A model generated the notes under the pieces. That model did not search any database, was not told the origin of the DNA, and saw only the letters and a list, made by a program, of their open reading frames with translations. Below, one piece after another: positions 1 to 4,835 of a DNA stretch of 8,654 bases. The translations under genes were made by a program, and so were the position numbers. The first letter of the stretch is position 1. Each line of letters begins with the position of its first letter. The stretch comes from Elusimicrobiota bacterium (GTDB lineage Bacteria; Elusimicrobiota; Elusimicrobia; O2-12-FULL-59-9), in NCBI GenBank assembly GCA_016206405.1, contig JACQRQ010000155.1:1-8654 (forward strand). The letters are read 5' to 3'.

Positions 1-589
1 ACATTTTCAAATCGACCGCCTGAGTAAAAAGGACTTTAAATAGCGCGGCGATCATAAGGCTGTTGGCGGCCAAGATAAAGACCATGCAAAAAAAAACGCC
101 GCCGGCCTGGCGGAGGTCGGGCTGCTCCTCCCCCAAAAGCACTTCGGCGGTCGTCACGATATGAAAGGCGAGAGTCGCCCCCATTGCAAAAAGGAAATAG
201 GGGTGGTAAGGGGAGACATCGAATTTAAAAGCCGCCAAGCGGAAAAGCAGAAGGCACAAAACGCTGTAAAACGGCAGGCAATACGGCGCCAAGGCCACCA
301 CGGCGTTGCTGCGGCTTAAAACGACGTGCCCGGACGATTTCTTGACCGAAATTCCGTGAACGCTGGCTCCGCTCAACCAGCCCGCCACGGCATGGGACAA
401 CTCGTGTCCCAAGACGTAGAGCCTCGTCGGTCTGTGCCAGAAGTAATGCGCGGCCGGATAAGCGGCCAAGCCGCAGAGAAAATTCCAGGAAAAAGAACTG
501 CCTTGCGCGAGCGGCGCCAGTAGCCGGACGCAGGAAACCAGCGAGATGGCGGCCGTGGGAAGCAGGAGCAGAGCCAGAATAAACTTCAA
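1..589 (-). CDS. M50-type membrane metallopeptidase, 3' end outside window
   Basis: A putative intramembrane or membrane-embedded zinc protease. I translated 196 codons, and the frame is still open at the left edge, so the C-terminus is missing. Seen: a hydrophobic N-terminus (residues 2-20), the zinc-binding motif HELSH at residues 62-66, and an AxAPYxxPxY-like hydrophobic stretch around 99-108. Further on are H143 and E149, followed by QPDL at 156-159, where Asp158 is a candidate third zinc ligand, and then another hydrophobic span at 164-185. Known: HExxH with a downstream Asp in a membrane protein is the M50 pattern, and short M50-like proteins with a QPDL segment are widespread. The start is TTG at 589, preceded by GGGGGA. 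It lies 8 bp after the stop of the upstream gene, which implies translational coupling. The substrate is unknown; the neighbouring small membrane protein and receiver protein are candidate partners by position only. Confidence 0.8.
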   Translation of the reverse strand, partial: MKFILALLLLPTAAISLVSCVRLLAPLAQGSSFSWNFLCGLAAYPAAHYFWHRPTRLYVLGHELSHAVAGWLSGASVHGISVKKSSGHVVLSRSNAVVALAPYCLPFYSVLCLLLFRLAAFKFDVSPYHPYFLFAMGATLAFHIVTTAEVLLGEEQPDLRQAGGVFFCMVFILAANSLMIAALFKVLFTQAVDLKM

Positions 590-597
590 ACTTCCCC

Positions 598-1071
598 CTA
601 CTCCAGCATATAATCTTTGAAGGGAATTCCTTTGGCTTGCAGTTCCTTTTCCCAAAGCTCTTTGGCTTGCCGCATGCGCTGCCGGGAAAGCTGCACCCAA
701 CGACTTTCGGGAGGGGAAAAAAGCTCGACGGCGGTTTGGTACCAGATATAGGCGTACTTCGCGGAGCTCTCCCGCACCGCCTCCTCCTGCTCAAAACGAA
801 TCAAATCCAGTTTTTGGTCATACTCCGGCCGGGGCAGGGCGCCGGCCGCCAGCTCTTTGTCGAGCTTGGCTTTATTGATCGCGAACTTTTGCTCAAAAAA
901 CGCCGTCTTTTCATTCGGGTGCTCATGCCAGCGAAGATAGCGCTCGCCCTGCATATAGGCCGACCTGGCGCGCAGGACCAAATCCGCGTAAACCATGCCG
1001 TACAAGCAGGCAAGGGCGCCAAGAATCATCCCGGCGCCTCGAACCCATCTATTTTGTTTCCATGCCGCCAT
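598..1071 (-). CDS. small single-span membrane protein, unknown function
   Basis: I do not recognise this 157-residue protein. It has a basic N-terminus (K5, R8, R11), one hydrophobic segment at about 13-32, and then a highly charged, mostly helical region rich in Glu, Lys and Arg with many aromatics. Examples are KYAYIWYQTAVELF at 105-118 and a KDYMLE C-terminus. The pattern fits an inner-membrane anchor with a helical soluble domain on one side. There is no cysteine pair, zinc motif or lipobox. The start used is ATG 1071, which lacks a clear Shine-Dalgarno sequence. ATG 1029 (residue 15), preceded by GAGG at 7-nt spacing, is an alternative that would keep the membrane span. It lies 22 bp after the response regulator and 8 bp before the M50 protease, so it is probably co-transcribed with both and may be a partner or regulator of the protease (inference). 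Confidence 0.75.
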   Translation of the reverse strand: MAAWKQNRWVRGAGMILGALACLYGMVYADLVLRARSAYMQGERYLRWHEHPNEKTAFFEQKFAINKAKLDKELAAGALPRPEYDQKLDLIRFEQEEAVRESSAKYAYIWYQTAVELFSPPESRWVQLSRQRMRQAKELWEKELQAKGIPFKDYMLE

Positions 1072-1093
1072 AAAACAGGATTGGACGGGAACG

Positions 1094-1555
1094 CTATTTT
1101 GTTTCGGGAGGGATCGCTTTCGTCGCTACGGGCTTAGTCATCAAAATCTTATGGAGAACGTTGGCCAGTTGGAGCGGTTTGACCGGCTTTTCCAAAAATT
1201 CAACCACGTTGGATTCCTGGCGGATCATCTCGGCGGTCGAGCGGTCGGTATAAAACCCGGTGACGACCACGATGGGGATATGGGCCGTTTCTCCGGATTG
1301 AAGCCTTCGCAGCACCTCGAAGCCTCCGTAGCGCGGCAACATCAAATCAAGCAGGATGATATCCGGCTTGGTTGCCGCCACTTTATCCAATGCTTCCTGG
1401 CCGTCGGTCGCCGTCACGGAGCGGAAGCCCTCCTTTTGAACGACCATCTCCAAAAGCTCTAAAACCGCGTCATCATCGTCGACAACCAGGACTGTCTTGC
1501 CGGCCGCGTCCCCGGCTCCCCCCGTCTGGACCTGATTTTGCTCTGAGTGGACCAT
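1094..1555 (-). CDS. receiver-only (CheY-like) response regulator
   Basis: A two-component receiver domain without an output domain. Numbered from ATG 1555 (153 aa), it shows the acidic pocket VVDDDD (Asp26-28), the phosphoacceptor Asp70 in LLDLMLP, the switch Thr99 in VVVTG, and the conserved Lys123 in EKPVK, so every catalytic position of a working receiver is present. The C-terminus continues only about 30 residues past the Lys and ends in a basic tail, with no DNA-binding or enzymatic domain. Three starts are possible in the same frame: TTG 1615 (AGGGG just upstream), GTG 1564 (AGGAG, 4-nt gap) and ATG 1555 (GGGG, 8-nt gap). I chose ATG 1555. It is the first gene after the promoter at 1663-1635 and is followed closely by the membrane protein and M50 protease genes. 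No histidine kinase lies in the window, so its partner is elsewhere. Confidence 0.88.
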   Translation of the reverse strand: MVHSEQNQVQTGGAGDAAGKTVLVVDDDDAVLELLEMVVQKEGFRSVTATDGQEALDKVAATKPDIILLDLMLPRYGGFEVLRRLQSGETAHIPIVVVTGFYTDRSTAEMIRQESNVVEFLEKPVKPLQLANVLHKILMTKPVATKAIPPETK

Positions 1556-1634
1556 GAGCTTCACCCCGCTCCTAAAATCAAAAATGTCCGGGCAGATGAC
1601 GCCCCGGTTTTTCAAGCGCCCCTATATAAAGAAT

Positions 1635-1663
1635 ACCATATAAGATTTTCAGCCCTTTTTCAA
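1635..1663 (-). promoter_or_regulatory. sigma70-type promoter for the response regulator unit
   Basis: On the minus strand TTGAAA (1663-1658, 5 of 6 to consensus) is followed by exactly 17 bp and TATGGT (1640-1635, 4 of 6), in an AT-rich patch inside otherwise GC-rich DNA. The predicted transcript starts near 1628, ahead of all three possible starts of the receiver gene. It also separates this unit from the dsbD-redoxin pair, whose last stop is at 1719. I found no U-tract hairpin terminator between 1664 and 1718, so read-through from upstream is possible. Confidence 0.5.
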
Positions 1664-1718
1664 ATCCGTGGGCCCTCGCCAATCTCGACAGGCCTGGCCG
1701 CGCGGCGCCATGCAACGC

Positions 1719-2339
1719 CTACTTGGCGTATTTGACGGAACACCCGTACGGCTTGGTCTTGGCTCTTTTCACGTCCTTGCCCGCCATCACGGACTTAAGC
1801 GCGCTCGCAACGTAATTTTCAGCTTTTTCAATATCGCCGGGGTCCGCCGAAGAAATCCCGTCAATGGCGCCATCGTAGCGCAAAATCCCCCGGGCGTCGA
1901 TGACAAACATATGCGGGGTTGTTTTGGCGCGGTAGATCCTGCCCACCCGGCCCTTGGGGTCCAAGAGAACATGCGTGGGCGCGGCCTTGGCGTTTTTCAT
2001 GTTGGCGTTGGCTTGCTCGCCATTGACATAGCCTTGCTTGCCTTCGGCGGAAGAGATGATGGAAAGCCACGCGATCCCCTTGCCGGTGAACTCTCTTTGA
2101 AGCTTGGGGATATTGCCGCCGGCGTAGTGCTTTCGCACGTATGGGCATTCGTGGTTGTGCCATTCGAGCACCACGATTTTTCCTTTGAAATCGGCAAGCT
2201 TTCGCTCCGTGCCGTTGGAGTCCGGCAGAGCAAAGTCGGGCGCCGGTTCGCCCACCTTGACCGCGCCTTCACCCGCGTGGAAGCCGCACGCCCCCACCAG
2301 CATGCCGGCTAAGGCAAGAATTCGCAATTCATTTTTCAT
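1719..2339 (-). CDS. exported redoxin (peroxiredoxin-like, AhpC/TSA superfamily)
   Basis: A 206-residue thioredoxin-fold protein, probably a periplasmic peroxidase or thiol reductase. The N-terminus is a signal sequence (hydrophobic 6-17) ending in VGAC, a weak lipobox that would lipidate Cys18. Domain features: APDFALPD (33-40), VVLEW followed by NHECPYVRKHY with the single active Cys65, a GKQGY segment (100-104), and TTPHMFVID with the cis-proline at 142. A second cysteine, Cys200, sits in the KPYGCSVKY C-terminal motif. Known: peroxiredoxin-like exported redoxins of the NxxCPFV type end in this same PYGCSVKY motif; Cys200 may act as the resolving cysteine (inference). A very good Shine-Dalgarno (AAGGAGG, 4-nt gap) supports ATG 2339. 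It starts 45 bp after the dsbD-like gene ends, and the reductase is its likely electron donor. Confidence 0.88.
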   Translation of the reverse strand: MKNELRILALAGMLVGACGFHAGEGAVKVGEPAPDFALPDSNGTERKLADFKGKIVVLEWHNHECPYVRKHYAGGNIPKLQREFTGKGIAWLSIISSAEGKQGYVNGEQANANMKNAKAAPTHVLLDPKGRVGRIYRAKTTPHMFVIDARGILRYDGAIDGISSADPGDIEKAENYVASALKSVMAGKDVKRAKTKPYGCSVKYAK

Positions 2340-2384
2340 TTTCCCTCCTTTTCATCCTATTTTTCATCCGGTCGCGGCCTTGAT

Positions 2385-4379
2385 CTAATACCTCCGGCTC
2401 CCGTCGCCGTTTTCCACGGCGTCTATCAACATCCGCGGCGTTAAAAGCGCGGGAAGCAAACGCGGCGCCGCTTGCGGTGAAAATATCGCATAAAGAGGAA
2501 CTCCGCTTCGACCCAGGCGTTCCAGCGCCGCCGTAATCTCCGCATCACGCGAAGTCCAATCCGCCTTCATCCGAACCAAGCCCGGTCGCTGCAGCGCTTC
2601 GCGGACCTTGCGGCGGTTGAACACCGTCCGTTCGTTGACCTGACAAGTGACGCACCACGCCGCCGTAAAATTGACAAGAACATCCTGACCGCGGCTGAGG
2701 GCGGCCTCAAGACCCGCCTGGGAATAAGTTTCCCAAGCCAGCGTGGAAGGACGGCCCATAAGGACAATTCCCGCTCCGGTCAACGCGATGACGGCGGCCG
2801 CCGCCCTTATGGGCCGCAACGTCCATTTTTTCCAAAGCCAAGCCGCAAGAACGATGCTCCATGCAGCGGCGGCGGCATGGCCCAGCCCGGCCCAATGCAT
2901 CTGCCGGCCCAAGACCCACAATAGCCAGACGGAAGTGGCCCATAAAGGAAACGCGAGGGCTTCCTTCAAGGTCCGCATCCACGCTCCGGGGCGCGGAAGC
3001 CACTGCAGGCCCCTCGGATAAAATGTGAACGCCGCGTAAGGAGCGCTCATGCCCGCCCCCAAGGCGGAAAAGACGGCGAAGACCGCTGCAGCCGGAAGAG
3101 CTAAAGCGGCGCCTATGGCCGCGCCCATAAAGGGCGCCGTGCAGGGCGTCGCCACCAAAGTGGCCACCACTCCGGAGAAAAAAGGCTCGCGCCATCCCCG
3201 CAGATGATGGGTCCAACCCGCCGCGCGCCCCAGGCGCGCGCCCACTTCAAAAACGCCAAAAAGGCTAAGACCCAAAACCACAAAAAGAACGGCCAGAAAA
3301 GAAAGGAAAACGGGCGACTGCAGTTGAAAACCCCAACCGATTCTTTGCCCTTGAGCGCGCAAGAATATCAAGAGGCCCGCCAACACCCAAAACGAAACCA
3401 GGATGCCCGCCGCAAAAAGCGTTCCCTGCATCCGGGCGTGCGCCTCGCCTTGAGAATATCTCAAGAAGCCGAGCACTTTGATGGCAAGCACCGGCAGCAC
3501 GCACGGCATGAGGTTTAAGAGCAACCCGCCCAAATACGCAAAGCCCAACAGCGCCGCTAAAGAGGACGAGGCCTTGTCCACGACAACGTCCACTTCATGG
3601 GCGAGGGCGCGATCAACGACGACAATCCCCGTCATGCGCTCGGGAATGGAAGCCGCTTCCGCGACCGCCCGAAGGCCGAGCGTCATGCGATTCTTGACCC
3701 ATTCTATTTCTTGACGGGCCGCATGCTCCAGCAAGGAGCCATCATACGGGAAAAACTCAACGCTCTCAAAGGCAGGCTCTCCAGCGGGGGGTTGGAGGCG
3801 CAAGCGAAGCGTTTCGCCCTCTCGCGAAGCCTCAAAGCGCCACCCGGAGTTTCTCCGGGGCAGGCGGGGCAGGGCGCGCGCGTGCGCTTCCCTCCATGCC
3901 GGATTGGGTTTTGTTTTTCCTTCAACGCGAAGAATCGCCTTGAACTTTCCAAAAGCGGGAATACATTCTTCCTTGCATACCAGCCACTCCGCATTCAAAT
4001 CAAAGACAACGCTTTTTGCCGGGGTTTTTTCCCATTTCACGGGGACCGTCAAAAAAAGCTCATCGCCGTAACCGTAGTTAACCAAGGGGCCGGCCTCGAT
4101 GCGTTCTGGAAATGGCCAGAGGGGCTCGCCCATCCTTACCGAGGGAGGGTGCCGCCATTTTAAAATCGGGGCGGCGCCGGAATCCCCCGGGTTGCGCCAA
4201 TAAACGTGCCAACCGCGATCCGGGCGCAGCCAAAAGCCCAGGTGAAAAGGTTCCCCCTCGACCACGGAGGTGAATTCCGGAATCAGCTCCGCCCCGCTGT
4301 GAGCGGCGCGCAGAGGCATCGAATACCCCAGCGGGAAAAGAGAAAGAATAAGACCAAAAATAATCAAAGGAAGCATCAA
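2385..4379 (-). CDS. dsbD: DsbD/ScsB-like transmembrane thiol:disulfide reductase
   Basis: A 664-residue inner-membrane protein that carries electrons from cytosolic thioredoxin to periplasmic thiol proteins. All three redox modules are present. After a signal sequence (1-20) comes a periplasmic N-terminal domain with Cys135 and Cys139 in LVCKEEC, the spacing typical of ScsB-like rather than classical E. coli DsbD domains. A CcdA-like core of about eight spans (about 275-543) follows, with Cys293 in LMPCVLP and Cys413 in ATPCTAP. Last is a C-terminal thioredoxin domain with WCVTC (Cys576, Cys579) and a cis-Pro loop GVP (626-628). No key cysteine is missing. The first codon is TTG 4379 with ATG immediately after at 4376; the Shine-Dalgarno is weak, so either is possible. 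It is divergent from the large plus-strand gene and heads a two-gene unit with the redoxin. The nearby AT-rich TAAATAAT is a possible -10, without a good -35. Confidence 0.93.
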   Translation of the reverse strand: MMLPLIIFGLILSLFPLGYSMPLRAAHSGAELIPEFTSVVEGEPFHLGFWLRPDRGWHVYWRNPGDSGAAPILKWRHPPSVRMGEPLWPFPERIEAGPLVNYGYGDELFLTVPVKWEKTPAKSVVFDLNAEWLVCKEECIPAFGKFKAILRVEGKTKPNPAWREAHARALPRLPRRNSGWRFEASREGETLRLRLQPPAGEPAFESVEFFPYDGSLLEHAARQEIEWVKNRMTLGLRAVAEAASIPERMTGIVVVDRALAHEVDVVVDKASSSLAALLGFAYLGGLLLNLMPCVLPVLAIKVLGFLRYSQGEAHARMQGTLFAAGILVSFWVLAGLLIFLRAQGQRIGWGFQLQSPVFLSFLAVLFVVLGLSLFGVFEVGARLGRAAGWTHHLRGWREPFFSGVVATLVATPCTAPFMGAAIGAALALPAAAVFAVFSALGAGMSAPYAAFTFYPRGLQWLPRPGAWMRTLKEALAFPLWATSVWLLWVLGRQMHWAGLGHAAAAAWSIVLAAWLWKKWTLRPIRAAAAVIALTGAGIVLMGRPSTLAWETYSQAGLEAALSRGQDVLVNFTAAWCVTCQVNERTVFNRRKVREALQRPGLVRMKADWTSRDAEITAALERLGRSGVPLYAIFSPQAAPRLLPALLTPRMLIDAVENGDGSRRY

Positions 4380-4381
4380 TC

Positions 4382-4415
4382 TTAGGTTACCAATTATTTA
4401 GACGTTAGGATTACC
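4382..4415. repeat. short direct repeat beside the dsbD start
   Basis: TTAGGTTACC (4382-4391) and TTAGGATTACC (4405-4415) are the same word apart from one inserted base. They start 23 bp apart, close to two helical turns. The pair lies directly upstream of the dsbD start and flanks the AT-rich stretch that could hold its -10 region. This could be a two-site operator, but it is short enough to arise by chance. Confidence 0.25.
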
Positions 4416-4450
4416 GCGAATGTGTCTCTCCGCCGACCTAAACTGAGTGA

Positions 4451-4577
4451 AGTGATAGAGTGGTATAGTGGTAAAGTGGCAGAGGGGAGGACGGCAAGTG
4501 TTCAGGTCAGACGTACGGGACGATCTGCAGTCACTTTTGCGCCTGGTACCACTTTATCACTCTACCACTGTACCACT
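4451..4577. repeat. inverted pair of degenerate 8-bp tandem repeat clusters
   Basis: The left arm (4451-4482) is four consecutive octamers: AGTGATAG, AGTGGTAT, AGTGGTAA, AGTGGCAG, followed by a decayed fifth, AGGGGAGG. The right arm (4546-4577) is the same array on the opposite strand. Read on the minus strand it is AGTGGTAC, AGTGGTAG, AGTGATAA, AGTGGTAC. The two 32-bp arms pair imperfectly around a non-repetitive spacer of about 63 bp. The 8-bp phase is exact within each arm, which excludes a coding explanation based on triplets. No transposase and no clear target-site duplication is visible. Function unknown. Confidence 0.8.
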
Positions 4578-4581
4578 GTCG

Positions 4582-4609
4582 TTGAAAGGCGCCGGGCCCT
4601 ACATATACA
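4582..4609 (+). promoter_or_regulatory. candidate promoter for the GYF-like protein gene
   Basis: TTGAAA (4582-4587), a 16-bp spacer and TATACA (4604-4609) lie immediately after the right repeat arm. Transcription would start near 4616, giving a leader of roughly 220 nt before ATG 4836. The leader would carry most of the inverted repeats described below. The match is moderate (5 of 6 and 4 of 6). Confidence 0.4.
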
Positions 4610-4612
4610 CAA

Positions 4613-4811
4613 TCTCCTTAAAGGAGAGGGTGACAGGCGCCTGCCCTGGCATGGCGCCGTCAGAGGGAGAACCAAGCCACTGGATTGGTTCTCCCATGAG
4701 GAGCGCCCCAGCGAGTTCCTCTTGAGCTGGGGCCTTCAGGCCCGAGCACCGCAACGAAGTGAGGAGCGCAGGGCGCGACAAAGACTTGATTTTGTAACAC
4801 CCCCCTGTTAC
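4613..4811 (+). other. run of five inverted repeats in the leader of the GYF-like gene
   Basis: The stretch has no convincing gene and holds five successive stems. (1) TCTCCTT/AAGGAGA, 4613-4619 with 4621-4627. (2) TGAC-a-GGCGCC/GGCGCCGTCA, 4631-4641 with 4653-4662, one bulged A. (3) GGGAGAACCA/TGGTTCTCCC, 4665-4674 with 4686-4695, perfect. (4) GCCCCAGC/GCTGGGGC, 4705-4712 with 4726-4733, perfect. (5) GTAACA/TGTTAC around six C, 4794-4799 with 4806-4811. TGAGGAGCGC is also repeated directly at 4697 and 4760. No stem is followed by a T-run, so these are not ordinary intrinsic terminators. I could not match the stretch to a known riboswitch or structured RNA. It may be a cis-regulatory leader RNA, a small RNA or an intergenic repeat element. 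Confidence 0.55.
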
Positions 4812-4835
4812 CCTAATGGTGAGGACCGAACCAAC

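Noticed and set aside
225..794. 189-codon open frame on the minus strand
   Set aside because: It overlaps the M50 protease and small membrane protein genes in another frame, with Arg/Gly/Ser-rich composition typical of a GC-rich shadow frame.
1664..1718. GC-rich inverted sequence TGGC/GCCA after the redoxin stop, as a terminator
   Set aside because: The stem is only four pairs with a palindromic core, and no T-tract follows on the minus strand.
1668..2312. 214-codon plus-strand frame opposite the redoxin gene
   Set aside because: It lies antisense to a gene with clear family motifs and a strong Shine-Dalgarno. Its own product shows no domain.
3597..4163. 188-codon plus-strand frame opposite the DsbD-like gene
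   Set aside because: Antisense to a complete DsbD/ScsB protein with all redox cysteines; no recognisable motif or ribosome-binding site.
4451..4577. Octamer arrays considered as a CRISPR array or tRNA fragment
   Set aside because: Repeats are 8 bp with no spacers and no cas genes nearby, and no cloverleaf with a T-loop motif can be drawn.
4705..4733. GC-rich stem considered as an intrinsic terminator
   Set aside because: No T-run follows on either strand, so it does not fit the standard terminator pattern.
4422..4835. In-frame extension of the GYF-like protein by 138 codons upstream of ATG 4836
   Set aside because: It reads through the octamer repeats and hairpins, gives low-quality sequence with no domain, and the GYF-like domain begins exactly at Met 4836. 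The absence of stops is expected by chance over 414 bp of GC-rich DNA.
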